From: Kitasatospora acidiphila
GTDB taxonomy: Bacteria; Actinomycetota; Actinomycetes; Streptomycetales; Streptomycetaceae
NCBI RefSeq assembly: GCF_006636205.1
Contig: NZ_VIGB01000003.1
Location: 3,586,501 to 3,650,500, forward strand
Reading direction: 5' to 3'
DNA length: 64,000 bases
The notes beneath the pieces were generated by a model. It saw only the letters and a program-made list of their open reading frames with translations. It was not told the origin of the DNA and searched no databases. The translations under genes and the position numbers were made by a program. Shown in pieces: positions 54,939 to 63,860 of this stretch; the stretch's first letter is position 1, and every line of letters begins with the position of its first letter.

Positions 54939-56606
54939 ATGGCACCCACGCCGGACTTCTCCTACTCCGACCTCCTCCCGCTCGGGGACGACCCCACCCC
55001 GTACCGCAAGCTGACCTCCGAGGGCGTCAGCACCTTCGAGGCGGGCGGCCGGACCTTCCTGCAGGTCGAGCCGGAGGCGCTGCGGCTGCTCACCGCCGAG
55101 GCGATGCACGACATCTCGCACTACCTGCGCCCGGCCCACCTGGCCCAGCTGCGCCGCATCCTGGACGACCCGGAGGCCAGCCCGAACGACCGCTTCGTGG
55201 CGCTGGACCTGCTGAAGAACGTCAACATCTCGGCCGGCGGCATCCTGCCGATGTGCCAGGACACCGGCACCGCGATCGTGATGGGCAAGCGCGGTCAGAA
55301 CGTCCTGACTTCGGGCAACGACGACGCCGCGATCGCCCGCGGCGTCTACGACGCCTACACCAAGCTCAACCTGCGCTACTCCCAGATGGCCCCGGTGACC
55401 ATGTGGGACGAGAAGAACACCGGTTCCAACCTGCCCGCGCAGATCGAGCTCTACGCGACCGACGGGGACGCCTACAAGTTCCTGTTCATGGCCAAGGGCG
55501 GCGGCAGCGCCAACAAGTCGTACCTGTACCAGGAGACCAAGGCGATTCTCAACGAGAAGAGCATGCTGGCCTTCCTGGAGCAGAAGATCCGCTCGCTGGG
55601 CACCGCGGCCTGCCCGCCGTACCACCTGGCGATCGTGGTCGGCGGCACCAGCGCCGAGTTCGCGCTGAAGACCGCCAAGTACGCCTCGGCGCACTACCTC
55701 GACGCCATGCCCACCTCCGGCGACGCGGCCACCGGCCACGGCTTCCGCGACCTGGAGCTGGAGCAGAAGGTTCTCGAGCTGACCCAGAAGATCGGCATCG
55801 GCGCCCAGTTCGGCGGCAAGTACTTCTGCCACGACGTCCGGGTGATCCGCCTGCCGCGGCACGGCGCCTCGCTGCCGGTCGCGATGGCCGTCTCCTGCTC
55901 GGCCGACCGCCAGGCGCTGGGCAAGATCACCGCCGAGGGCGTCTTCCTGGAGCAGCTGGAGACCGACCCGGCGAAGTACCTGCCGGAGACGACGGATGAG
56001 CACCTCGACGACGCGGTCGTGCGCATCGACCTGAACCGGCCGATGTCCGAGATCCGCGACGAGCTGTCCAAGCACCCGGTGAAGACCCGCCTCTCCCTCA
56101 CCGGCACCCTGGTGGTGGCCCGCGACATCGCGCACGCCAAGATCAAGGAACGACTGGACGCGGGCGAGGGCATGCCGCAGTACCTCAAGGACCACCCGGT
56201 CTACTACGCCGGCCCCGCCAAGACCCCCGAGGGCTTCGCCTCCGGCTCCTTCGGCCCCACCACCGCGGGCCGGATGGACTCCTACGTCGACCAGTTCCAG
56301 GCGGCCGGCGGCTCCATGGTGATGCTCGCCAAGGGCAACCGCTCCAAGCAGGTCACCCAGGCCTGCGCCACGCACGGCGGCTTCTACCTCGGCTCGATCG
56401 GCGGCCCCGCCGCCCGGCTGGCCCAGGACTGCATCAAGAAGGTCGAGGTGCTGGAGTACGCCGAGCTGGGCATGGAGGCGGTCTGGCGGATCGAGGTCGA
56501 GGATTTCCCGGCGTTCATCGTGGTGGACGACAAGGGCAACGACTTCTTCGCCGAGGTCACCGACGGCCCGCTGATCACCAGCATCCGGGTCCGCTCGGCG
56601 CAGTGA
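54939..56606 (+). CDS. fum: Class I (iron-sulfur) fumarate hydratase, single-chain
   Basis: 555 aa combining the alpha (TtdA-like) and beta (TtdB-like) parts. Cluster cysteines are in [19 protein letters not shown] and the region KYFCHDVRV; the C-terminal domain carries [16 protein letters not shown] and [15 protein letters not shown]. Oxygen-sensitive enzyme interconverting fumarate and malate in the TCA cycle. GAAGGA lies nine bases before the ATG. Confidence 0.95.
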   Translation: MAPTPDFSYSDLLPLGDDPTPYRKLTSEGVSTFEAGGRTFLQVEPEALRLLTAEAMHDISHYLRPAHLAQLRRILDDPEASPNDRFVALDLLKNVNISAGGILPMCQDTGTAIVMGKRGQNVLTSGNDDAAIARGVYDAYTKLNLRYSQMAPVTMWDEKNTGSNLPAQIELYATDGDAYKFLFMAKGGGSANKSYLYQETKAILNEKSMLAFLEQKIRSLGTAACPPYHLAIVVGGTSAEFALKTAKYASAHYLDAMPTSGDAATGHGFRDLELEQKVLELTQKIGIGAQFGGKYFCHDVRVIRLPRHGASLPVAMAVSCSADRQALGKITAEGVFLEQLETDPAKYLPETTDEHLDDAVVRIDLNRPMSEIRDELSKHPVKTRLSLTGTLVVARDIAHAKIKERLDAGEGMPQYLKDHPVYYAGPAKTPEGFASGSFGPTTAGRMDSYVDQFQAAGGSMVMLAKGNRSKQVTQACATHGGFYLGSIGGPAARLAQDCIKKVEVLEYAELGMEAVWRIEVEDFPAFIVVDDKGNDFFAEVTDGPLITSIRVRSAQ

Positions 56607-56634
56607 CGCACAGCCGCTGACTTGCCATCAGTTT

Positions 56635-56674
56635 CGCGGGGCCGCCCGGTGGTTCGCCACCGGGCGGCCCCGCG
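56635..56674. terminator. Bidirectional terminator after fumarase gene
   Basis: Perfect 18-bp stem (CGCGGGGCCGCCCGGTGG and complement) closed by a TTCG tetraloop, followed by CCTTTCC on the + strand. Confidence 0.9.
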
Positions 56675-56688
56675 CCTTTCCGTTCCGA

Positions 56689-57012
56689 TCACGCCTGACC
56701 GGTCTCGAAGCGGGTCACCCTGCCGCCGTCGACCGCGAACCGCCAGGCGGTCCGCATCTCACCCCAGGTCTCGTTGCGGAAGTTCGCCACCAGCGCCCGA
56801 CCGCCGTCCGACTCCGACTGCACCTCCATGTGCCCGTGCGAGTCGAAGATCTCCCGGTCGATCCAGTCCTCCAGATTCCGCTCCGAGCCGTCGTCCGACA
56901 TCGTCGCCCCCGGCGTCAGCAGCGCCAGGAACGCCTTCTTGTCATTGGCGTTGATCGCGGTCACCACAGCTCGGACCGTCGGATCGGACAGCTTGGTTGG
57001 TGAGATGGTCAT
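56689..57012 (-). CDS. NTF2/SnoaL-like protein
   Basis: 107 aa. Pattern VRAVVTAINANDKKAFLALLTPGATMSDDGSERNLEDWID..IF and RTAWRFAVDGGRVTRFETGQA fits the nuclear transport factor 2 cone fold. ATG 57012 has a perfect AGGAGG seven bases upstream, which decides the start over two upstream ATGs. Function unknown. Confidence 0.88.
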   Translation of the reverse strand: MTISPTKLSDPTVRAVVTAINANDKKAFLALLTPGATMSDDGSERNLEDWIDREIFDSHGHMEVQSESDGGRALVANFRNETWGEMRTAWRFAVDGGRVTRFETGQA

Positions 57013-57092
57013 CTGACGCCTCCTCATGAAATGGCCCCCTTTCCGCCACCATGACACAGCGTCACGCCATTCCCACTGCGGATCACCGATCG

Positions 57093-58520
57093 CTATCGCT
57101 CACCCCAGGCCGTCAACAACTCCTCCGGCCCAACGTGCCGCACCCCGGACGCGGTGCACCCGCTCCGCGCCACCGCGAGCAGCGGAACGTCCGCATCGGC
57201 CCCGGGCAGCCGGGAGCGGTGAACCGTCAGCTCGGCCAGGTCATGCGCGTCGAAGGGACGGCGCTCCTGCCACTTGATCGACCCGACCGCGGTGATCCGA
57301 CCGGCGATCGGGGCGCGATCGGCCCCGACCAGGTCGATCTCGACGTCATTGCTACGCGTCCAGTAGCCGCCCACGGCACCGGTGCCCTCCGGCAGCACGT
57401 CCGGCCCCATCCGGTGCAGCGCCTCCCGGATCACCGGCTCGACCGCGCGCCCCCGCCACGCCGTCCAGTCCTTCTTGATCCGTGCGAGCACCAAGTCACC
57501 GCGTCCGCGCTCGATCTCGGGAAGGTACGGACCCAGGAAACGCAGCCAGAACCGCAGGTGGGGATCGGCGACCAGGTAGCGGGTCTCCTTGGAGGGCTGA
57601 GTGGAGAGCGGGGAGGTGGCTGCCACGATCCGCTTGGCGGTGAGCAGTTGGAGGGCACGTGACAGCGAACCCTGTGGCAGGCCGCCGGCGGCCCGCCCGA
57701 TCAACGTGAAGGTCCGCTCGCCCGAGCCGATGGCGGACAGCACCTGCCGCGCCTGCGCCTCCACCGGGAACTCGGCGGCCAGTGAGCGCTCGGCGCTGAC
57801 CAGCAGGGCGGAGACCGGGTCCCGCAAGGCGTGCTCGAGGTAGTCGAAGACGGTGGCCCCCGTCGGCCACTCCTCAAGCACCAGCGGCAGACCACCGCTG
57901 ACCAGGTAGGCGTCGAAGGCGTCCTGGGCGGGCAGTCGCAGTATCCGCCCGACGGCAGCCGGGTCCAGCGGCGCGACCACCATCTCGCCGGCCCGCTGGT
58001 GGAACGGGCGCCCGTACTCGTTGAGCGCCTCCATCATGGCAAGGTCCGAGCCGATGCCGATCAGCAGCACCTGGCGCTTGGAGAACTCGCGATCGAACAA
58101 CTTCTGCAACGTGCCCTCGAAACCAGGGTCGTTGGCGATCAGGTACGGCAGTTCGTCGAGAACCACGATGCTCGGGCCGTCCGGCGGAAGCGCACTGGCC
58201 AGCAGGGTGAGTGCGGCATCCCAGTCCCGCGGTGCCTGCCCCTGGAAGATCCCCGCTCCGGGGAGCGACGAGGCCGCCGCCGCTTCGGTGAACAGCCGCA
58301 GGTCATCGGCCATGGTGGGACGTGCCGAGGCGGTGAAGTACAGGGAGGGCACCTTGGTGCGCTCGATGAACTCCTCCGCCAGTCGCGATTTGCCGACCCG
58401 GCGCCGCCCCCGCATCAACACGGCCCGTCCCGGTCGCCCGGCCCGGCCTCCCTCCCGAACGCGTTGGAGCAGACGGGAAAGCTGCCGAAGCTCCCGATCA
58501 CGGCCGATGAAGTCGTCCAC
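57093..58520 (-). CDS. AAA ATPase of the DUF234/archaeal-ATPase type
   Basis: 475 aa. Starts MDDFIGRDRELRQLSRLLQRV, Walker A RGRRRVGKSRLAEEF, Walker B SIVVLDELPYLI, then a winged-helix region (SAIGSGERTFTLIGRAAGGLPQGSLSRALQLLTAKRIV) and a C-terminal DUF234 domain (WRGRAVEPVIREALHRM...SNDVEIDLVGADRAP) that resembles a PD-(D/E)xK nuclease fold (E...D-x-D and later IKWQER). Such proteins are widespread but their function is unclear. An operator-like array lies directly upstream. Confidence 0.88.
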   Translation of the reverse strand: MDDFIGRDRELRQLSRLLQRVREGGRAGRPGRAVLMRGRRRVGKSRLAEEFIERTKVPSLYFTASARPTMADDLRLFTEAAAASSLPGAGIFQGQAPRDWDAALTLLASALPPDGPSIVVLDELPYLIANDPGFEGTLQKLFDREFSKRQVLLIGIGSDLAMMEALNEYGRPFHQRAGEMVVAPLDPAAVGRILRLPAQDAFDAYLVSGGLPLVLEEWPTGATVFDYLEHALRDPVSALLVSAERSLAAEFPVEAQARQVLSAIGSGERTFTLIGRAAGGLPQGSLSRALQLLTAKRIVAATSPLSTQPSKETRYLVADPHLRFWLRFLGPYLPEIERGRGDLVLARIKKDWTAWRGRAVEPVIREALHRMGPDVLPEGTGAVGGYWTRSNDVEIDLVGADRAPIAGRITAVGSIKWQERRPFDAHDLAELTVHRSRLPGADADVPLLAVARSGCTASGVRHVGPEELLTAWGER

Positions 58521-58546
58521 TGTGCGGTCCAGATAGTTCCAGGAAA

Positions 58547-58582
58547 GATACTCTCACCAATGAGAGTATCACTGGTGAGAGT
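58547..58582. promoter_or_regulatory. Triple half-site operator before the DUF234 ATPase gene
   Basis: Three copies of TGAGAGT in alternating orientation: GATACTCTCA (58547-58556) pairs with TGAGAGTATC (58561-58570), and ACTCTCACCA (58550-58559) also pairs with TGGTGAGAGT (58573-58582). It starts 27 bases upstream of the ATG and is AT-rich in a GC-rich setting. Confidence 0.65.
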
Positions 58583-58623
58583 GTTCCAGGTCACATCCGA
58601 ACCTTGGGTGCCGCACCGCCGGT

Positions 58624-59106
58624 CTAGCCGAGCTGGCCGACCCGGTAGTCGCCGGCGGGCTGCTGGATGATGACGTTCAGCCGGTTGAAGGCGTTGATGA
58701 CGGCGATCAGGGCCACCAGGGCGGCGAGTTGCTCCTCGTCGTAGTGCTTGGCCGCGTTCGCCCAGACCTCGTCCGGGACCCCGCCGGCCGCGTCGGCGAG
58801 CCGGGTGCCCTGCTCCGCCAGCTCCAGCGCCGCGCGCTCGGCGTCGGTGAACACCGTCGCCTCCCGCCAGGCCGCGACCAGGTTGAGGCGCACCGCGGTC
58901 TCGCCGGCGGCCGCGGCCTCCTTGGTGTGCATGTCGAGGCAGCCGGCGCAGCCGTTGATCTGGCTGGCCCGGATCTTCACCAGCTCCTGGGTGGCGGCCG
59001 GCAGCGTCGAACCCGCCAGCTCCTTGCCCGCCGCGATGAGGTGCTTCAGGGCCTTGCCGGCGACCGGGCCGCCGAGGATGTCCATGACGTTCAAACGGGC
59101 GCTCAT
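58624..59106 (-). CDS. Carboxymuconolactone decarboxylase/AhpD family protein
   Basis: 160 aa. Motif INGCAGCLDMHTKEAAAAGE has the CxxC-x3-H of AhpD-like alkylhydroperoxidases; the rest (WREATVFTDAERAALELAEQGTRL) matches the same all-helical family. Probably reduces peroxides via the Cys pair. It lies 103 bases upstream of the ATPase gene on the same strand. Confidence 0.92.
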   Translation of the reverse strand: MSARLNVMDILGGPVAGKALKHLIAAGKELAGSTLPAATQELVKIRASQINGCAGCLDMHTKEAAAAGETAVRLNLVAAWREATVFTDAERAALELAEQGTRLADAAGGVPDEVWANAAKHYDEEQLAALVALIAVINAFNRLNVIIQQPAGDYRVGQLG

Positions 59107-59210
59107 CGTGTGCTCCTGTGTCGTTGCCGATTGGCTCTGCGCGCATAGGACACCGCGCTTCGGCCGGCTGTGACAGGGGCGAGTGTGACGTGCGTCCCTC
59201 CCGGCTGCGG

Positions 59211-59711
59211 CTAGCGGACCGCCGCCTTGGTGATCACGATGTCCTCGACCGGGACGTCCGCGTGGCCAGCCTTGTTGCCGGTCCGGACGGACCCCAACTG
59301 GTCGACCACGTCCTGTCCCTCGACCACCTTGCCGAACACGCAGTAGCCGAAGCCCTGCGGGTTCGGCGCGGTGTAGTCGAGGAAGTCGTTGTCGCTGAAG
59401 TTGATGAAGAACTGGGCGGTCGCGGAGTGCGGGTCGGGCGTCCGGGCCATCGCCACGGTGTAGGCGAGGTTCTTCAGGCCGTTGCCGGCCTCGTTCTTGA
59501 CCGGGGGCTTGGTCGGCTTCTGCTTCATGCCGGGGGTGAAGCCGCCGCCCTGGGCCATGAAGCCGGGGATGACCCGGTGGAAGATGGTGCCGTCGTAGTG
59601 CCCGTCGCGGACGTAGGCGAGGAAGTTCTTGACGGTCTCGGGGGCCTTCGCTTCGTCCAGCTCAAGGACGATGGCGCCGTGGGTGGTGTCGAGTTGGACT
59701 TGGGTGGACAT
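59211..59711 (-). CDS. Cyclophilin-type peptidyl-prolyl cis-trans isomerase
   Basis: 166 aa. Cyclophilin core FHRVIPGFMAQGGGFTPG, AMARTPDPHSATAQFFINFSDNDFLD and YCVFGKVVEGQDVVDQL. No signal peptide, so cytoplasmic, PpiB-like. Start MSTQVQLDTTHGAIV at 59711 with GAAAGGA upstream. Confidence 0.94.
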   Translation of the reverse strand: MSTQVQLDTTHGAIVLELDEAKAPETVKNFLAYVRDGHYDGTIFHRVIPGFMAQGGGFTPGMKQKPTKPPVKNEAGNGLKNLAYTVAMARTPDPHSATAQFFINFSDNDFLDYTAPNPQGFGYCVFGKVVEGQDVVDQLGSVRTGNKAGHADVPVEDIVITKAAVR

Positions 59712-59742
59712 GGGCGTTCCTTTCGCGAGCCGTGCGGCGTGT

Positions 59743-59769
59743 GGGGTGTGGCGTGCGGGGTGTGGCGTG
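59743..59769. repeat. 14-base direct repeat in the cyclophilin 5' region
   Basis: GGGGTGTGGCGTG occurs at 59743-59755 and 59757-59769, 32-58 bases before the cyclophilin start codon. Confidence 0.8.
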
Positions 59770-59847
59770 GTTCGGCTCGAAGCCTGACCCCGCCGGGTGG
59801 GGCAGTCGACGACACTGCTCCGATCGTGGCGTGTCGCGCAGTCGGCC

Positions 59848-60573
59848 TCACAGCTCGCCGAGGAACCCCGGATCGGCCGGACCCAGCTGCCGGGCGAAAT
59901 CGGCGGCGACCCCGAGTACCTCGCGCATCGGCACCGGCCGCCGGGTCGTGCCCGCGAGGTCGGCGTGCGCCTCCTTTGACCACGGGAACGGATACACCGC
60001 GATGCCCTGGGAGTTGGCGAGAGCCGCGGCCTCCGCACGCCAGCCCGGCCAGCGCGGTCCCTCGTAGAACTGCTCCAGCCCGCCGGACAGCAACCAGGAG
60101 ACCCACGCGGAGTGGCCGATGGTCAGCCCCTCCCAGGCCAGCGTGTCCGGGGCGAAGTAGGTCAGCTGTCCGGGCGCGCCGGGGCGACCGGCCGCGGCGG
60201 GGTCGTGGCCGTTCAGCGCGAACACCCCGCCCAGCACGTCCTGACCGACGACCAGGCCGGTCGCGGGATGCCAGGCCGGGTCGAACGCATCCGGGAACCG
60301 GTTCACCTGCGCCAGGCTCGGCACGCCGCCGTTCGCCGACGAGCCGCCACCGAACACCCGCACCCACCCGTCGTCCAGCACCAGCCCGCCGGTGTTCACC
60401 GTCAGACTGCCGAGCACCGAGCGTGCGGTGACCTGCAGCTGCAGCAGGGTTCGGCGACTCTCGGCCGGGTCTGCGGGCAGCACCCGCACGGGCACGGCGC
60501 TCGCGGCCAGCGCCTGCTGGAGCTCGGGCCACACCGGGTCGTCCACGTTCGCCAGTTCGTCGATCTCGCGCAT
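59848..60573 (-). CDS. DUF2625 family protein
   Basis: 241 aa. Starts MREIDELANVDDPVWPELQQALAAS; TGGLVLDDGWVRVFGGGS, GVFALNG and LGPADPGFLGEL are typical of DUF2625 (YhfZ-like) proteins, whose function is unknown. It sits back to back with the DUF5753 remnant on the other strand. Confidence 0.88.
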   Translation of the reverse strand: MREIDELANVDDPVWPELQQALAASAVPVRVLPADPAESRRTLLQLQVTARSVLGSLTVNTGGLVLDDGWVRVFGGGSSANGGVPSLAQVNRFPDAFDPAWHPATGLVVGQDVLGGVFALNGHDPAAAGRPGAPGQLTYFAPDTLAWEGLTIGHSAWVSWLLSGGLEQFYEGPRWPGWRAEAAALANSQGIAVYPFPWSKEAHADLAGTTRRPVPMREVLGVAADFARQLGPADPGFLGEL

Positions 60574-60583
60574 CACAGCATGA

Positions 60584-61072
60584 TCGCAGCGTGCGGGTGA
60601 CGCCTGGGCGGGCAGCCTGCTCGCCGGGGTCGGCCCCGCGTCGCCGCGCCACGAGCCGGCCGCCCGGGCGGCCTTCCGGCTCAAGCGCCGACGCCGGGTC
60701 CTCGACGGCGAGGAGTACACCGCGTTCATCCACGAGGCGGCGCTCCGCGTGCAGTTCGGCGGCCCCGCCGTGCTCCGCCGGCAACCGGCCGGCCTGCTCG
60801 ACCAGTCTGAGCGGCCGAACGGCCGCATCCGGGCCGTGCCGTTCGACGTCGCCACCGTCCCCGGCGCCGGCGAGAACCACACCCCGGCCGCCGGCCCGAT
60901 CCCCGAACTCGACACCGTCCAGGTCGACTTGACGCACGGCCCGGAGTTCCTCCACCACGGTTGCGAACTGCGGGCGTACCGCGGGGTGATGGCGGCGATG
61001 GAGCAGCGCGTGATGTCGGCCGAGGTGTCACGCGACTTCATCCACAGGGTGTTGAGGAAGCTGAAGGGTTAG
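60584..61072 (+). pseudogene. Remnant of an XRE regulator of the DUF5753 type
   Basis: The open frame from 60584 codes AAFRLKRRRRVLDGEEYTAFIHEAALRVQFGGPAVLRRQPAGLLDQSERPNGRIRAVPF, clearly the DUF5753 domain of streptomycete Xre regulators (usual form: R-x-R-Q-x-x-L, E-A-A-L, GG-x-x-V-M-R-x-Q). The N-terminal helix-turn-helix half is absent and no good start codon exists; a GTG at 60749 would only give 107 aa. The last 45 residues look unlike the family. Decayed or rearranged gene. Confidence 0.7.
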
Positions 61073-61126
61073 CACTCGTCTGGCGACTCGGCGGGCGACT
61101 CAGCTGGCGATCCGGCTGGCGCAAGC

Positions 61127-62632
61127 TCAGTCGAAGTGGACGAGGGCGGGCCAGACTTGGGCCCAGGTGCCGCGCGGCTCGCGGCAGACGTAGATCGCGG
61201 CGTGGTGGTTCGTCTCCTCGTTGTGCACCCCGTTCATCCGGATCGGGGCGACTTCGGTGACCTCGGCCCACGCCAGGTGCAGCTGGTCCGGGCCGAACTC
61301 GCCCACGCACAGCGCGACATCCGGGCGCCCGGGTGGCGGACCCCAGAGCGCGTAGGTGTTCTGCGCGGTGAGCACCGGCTGCCGCAGGCCCTGCGCCGAG
61401 CCGAGGATCGTCAGCGCGCCCGCCTCGCCGTAGTTGCTGGTGAAGACCGGGGTTCCGGGCGGCAGCGCGGCGGCGGCCTGCCGCACCTGCTCGACGAACC
61501 CCGGCCATCCGTAGGTCTCGACCACCGTCGGGTTCAGCACCCGCACGGAGTTGGCCGCGCCCACCGGCAGCACCGGTAGCCCGGTCAGCAGCGCGGCCAA
61601 CGCGGACACCCCGATCGGCCTCGCCACGCTGCCCCAGCCCCCGTCCCGGCCCCACGTCGACTCCACCCGCACCGCCCCCGCCGCGAACAGCCCGGCCACG
61701 ACGGGTGCCGGGTAGTACGCCTTCCCCCCACTGGCGGTGAACACCACCACCGCCACCACCGCGACCACCAGCACCCACCGGTGCGCGCGGCCGGCCGGGG
61801 ACGCCAGCCAGCGGACACCGAACACCCACAGCATGATCATCGGTGGACCGGCCAGCAGCACGAGCAGCGGCAGCTGCGCCAGGGAGCCGAGTTGGCCCCC
61901 TTGCTCGGCAGCGAGCACCCGGGCCATCCGCAGGTTCGGCCAGCCGTGCGCGGCGTCCCAGATCACGTTCGGCGCGGCCAGCGCGAGCGTCACGACCCCG
62001 GCGAGCCACGGTCCGGCGGTGCGCAGCGCCTCGCGCCGCAGCAGCACCAGGCCGACCAGGATGCCGAGCAGCAGTACGGCCAGCGTGTCCTTGTTCTCCA
62101 GGCCGATCCCCGCGATCGCTCCGGCGGCCAGCCAGGACCCCGTGGTGCGCAGCCGCAGGGCACGGGCGACCAGGACCAGCACGGCCACCCACACCACCTG
62201 GTCCAGCACCGTCGTGCCGAACAGCAGCGACGAGGCCACGAACAGCGGGCAGGCCGCGATCGCGGCCGCGGTGATGGTCTGCGCGCGGCGCCCGCCGCCG
62301 AACTCGGCCGCCAGCATGGGCGCGAGCAGCACGCATCCGACCTGCGCGGCCACCGCCAGCACCCGTAGCGGCAGCACGCCGCCGGGCAGCGCCGCGGCGA
62401 GCCGGGCGAGCAGCGGGGCCAGCGGCGGCTGGTCGGCGTAGCCCCAAGCCGGGTGGCGGCCGCAGATCACGTAGTAGAACTCGTCGCGGTGCCAGCCATA
62501 GCGGGTGGCGACCGCCAGGTGCACGGCCGCCACCACCGCGGCGACCAGCCACACCGGGCGCCACGCCATCCGCTCGCGGCCCGGGGCTGAGGGGGCGGTG
62601 GTCAAGACGACAGGTTCAGCGGTGTCAGTCAT
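61127..62632 (-). CDS. GT39/ArnT-like membrane glycosyltransferase
   Basis: 501 aa with about ten membrane segments. WHRDEFYYVICGRHPAWGYADQPPLAPLLARL is the first-loop motif of PMT_2/ArnT-type transferases, with the acidic Asp-Glu pair used in catalysis; a soluble C-terminal domain follows. Uses a polyprenyl-phosphate sugar donor; acceptor unknown. Its ATG overlaps the TetR stop (8 bases, ATGACTGA), so it is translationally coupled to, and probably controlled by, that regulator. Confidence 0.92.
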   Translation of the reverse strand: MTDTAEPVVLTTAPSAPGRERMAWRPVWLVAAVVAAVHLAVATRYGWHRDEFYYVICGRHPAWGYADQPPLAPLLARLAAALPGGVLPLRVLAVAAQVGCVLLAPMLAAEFGGGRRAQTITAAAIAACPLFVASSLLFGTTVLDQVVWVAVLVLVARALRLRTTGSWLAAGAIAGIGLENKDTLAVLLLGILVGLVLLRREALRTAGPWLAGVVTLALAAPNVIWDAAHGWPNLRMARVLAAEQGGQLGSLAQLPLLVLLAGPPMIMLWVFGVRWLASPAGRAHRWVLVVAVVAVVVFTASGGKAYYPAPVVAGLFAAGAVRVESTWGRDGGWGSVARPIGVSALAALLTGLPVLPVGAANSVRVLNPTVVETYGWPGFVEQVRQAAAALPPGTPVFTSNYGEAGALTILGSAQGLRQPVLTAQNTYALWGPPPGRPDVALCVGEFGPDQLHLAWAEVTEVAPIRMNGVHNEETNHHAAIYVCREPRGTWAQVWPALVHFD

Positions 62633-63341
62633 GGCTGTCCTCTGTGCTCGGGAAAGCGGCGACCAGCAGGTGGTGCACGGTGCGGCGGCAGTCGTCGTCG
62701 GCCAGCATCCGCGAGTCCGGGTCGCCGTGGCGGTGCATGGCGAACCAGGCGACGGTCTCGACGATGAACCGGGCGGCAACCGGCACATCGGGCACCGGGC
62801 GCAGCAGGCCGGCCGCGATCCGGGCGGCCAGGTACGTGCCGACCTGTTCGACCATCGCCCGGCGCCGTTGCACGAAGTACCACTGGGCCAGCTCGGGCAA
62901 CTGCTCGGCACAGCGCTCGACCAGTTGCAGCGCCGTCCGGTTCTGCTCGACGAACGCGTACAGCTCGTCGACCACACCGCCCAACTCCGCCTCGGGCGAC
63001 AGCCCGGACGCCCCGGCCGGCCCGGCCGAAGCCCTGGCCAGCAGCGGCAACGCCGTCTGGTCGCCCGCCCAGGACTCGACCACCGCGATGACCTCTTCGG
63101 CAGTCGGCGTCTGCACCGGCACGGCCAACCCGGCCACCGCATCCGGCCGCAGCACCCGCATCAGCGCCAGGTGCAGCAGCGCCTGCTTGCTCTTCGCATA
63201 CGTGTACACCGCACCATGGCTGAGCCCCAGCGCCGCCGCGACATCCGAGATCCCCGCCGGCCTAAACCCCCGCGCCAGGAACACCCCCACCGCCGCATCG
63301 GCGATCTCCTCCAACGGCCGCATGGGCATCCGTCCGCGCAT
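62625..63341 (-). CDS. TetR-family repressor
   Basis: 238 aa. N-terminal helix-turn-helix IADAAVGVFLARGFRPAGISDVAAALGLSHGAVYTYAKSKQALLHLAL; C-terminal ligand-binding helices. First gene of the operon with the GT39 transferase. The promoter at 63349-63377 leaves only 7 bases between the -10 and ATG, so the mRNA is probably leaderless. An in-frame ATG five codons further in is less likely as the start. Confidence 0.93.
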   Translation of the reverse strand: MRGRMPMRPLEEIADAAVGVFLARGFRPAGISDVAAALGLSHGAVYTYAKSKQALLHLALMRVLRPDAVAGLAVPVQTPTAEEVIAVVESWAGDQTALPLLARASAGPAGASGLSPEAELGGVVDELYAFVEQNRTALQLVERCAEQLPELAQWYFVQRRRAMVEQVGTYLAARIAAGLLRPVPDVPVAARFIVETVAWFAMHRHGDPDSRMLADDDCRRTVHHLLVAAFPSTEDSHD

Positions 63342-63348
63342 GGGGTTG

Positions 63349-63377
63349 AAGATAGACTGACTGAGTCAGTCAATCAA
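63349..63377 (-). promoter_or_regulatory. Promoter of the tetR-GT39 operon with operator in its spacer
   Basis: On the minus strand TTGATT (63372-63377), a 17-base spacer, and TATCTT (63349-63354). The spacer is itself a perfect dyad, GACTGACT-C-AGTCAGTC (63355-63371). Seven bases after the -10 comes the ATG at 63341. A TetR dimer bound here would block RNA polymerase. Confidence 0.75.
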
Positions 63378-63765
63378 GCGCCCGAGGGTGCACAAGGACC
63401 TCGGCACCAAGTCATAAGCCGCGGCAGTGAGATTCGAGGGAGTGGGCCACCGGGCGCTTCGCACCTGAAGCGGCGGCGGTTGTCTCGTCACCGACCAGTC
63501 GGGAAGTCCCTCATGTTGTCGAGGCGCCATCAGAAGCTGCAGGGTTGACGTTGGGGCGCCATTCGCCCGAGCCCCCAGAGGAGCAGGCGGGCTGGCGCGG
63601 CGCCTGTGTGATGACCACCCAGCGCAGGGCACCCCGGGGGCCTGATTGCAGCCCCGAGTGCTTCAGGCACTCGATCTTGAATGTGGCTAGCATGCAATCA
63701 GATCGTCACATATGCCCCGATATTTGTACTTCAAGCCAACGACTGCAAGCCCTAGAAGCGCGGAA
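63378..63765. other. Intergenic region, no convincing gene
   Basis: Contains only weak open frames. There is a small hairpin CGAGTGC/GCACTCG at 63655-63673 and the base composition drops (AT-richer) from about 63660. Confidence 0.4.
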
Positions 63766-63789
63766 AGCCCCCAGGGACTCCTGGGGGCT
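63766..63789 (-). terminator. Terminator of the gene entering from the right edge
   Basis: 10-bp stem AGCCCCCAGG/CCTGGGGGCT with a 4-base loop, followed by TTCC on the minus strand (stem ends in T). It lies 71 bases past the stop codon of the partial gene. Confidence 0.75.
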
Positions 63790-63860
63790 CTGTTCGCGTA
63801 ACGCCGTCGGACAGCTAGGCAATCAGTTCAGGCCAAAGTCCTGGGCGCCACAGCGAGGCA

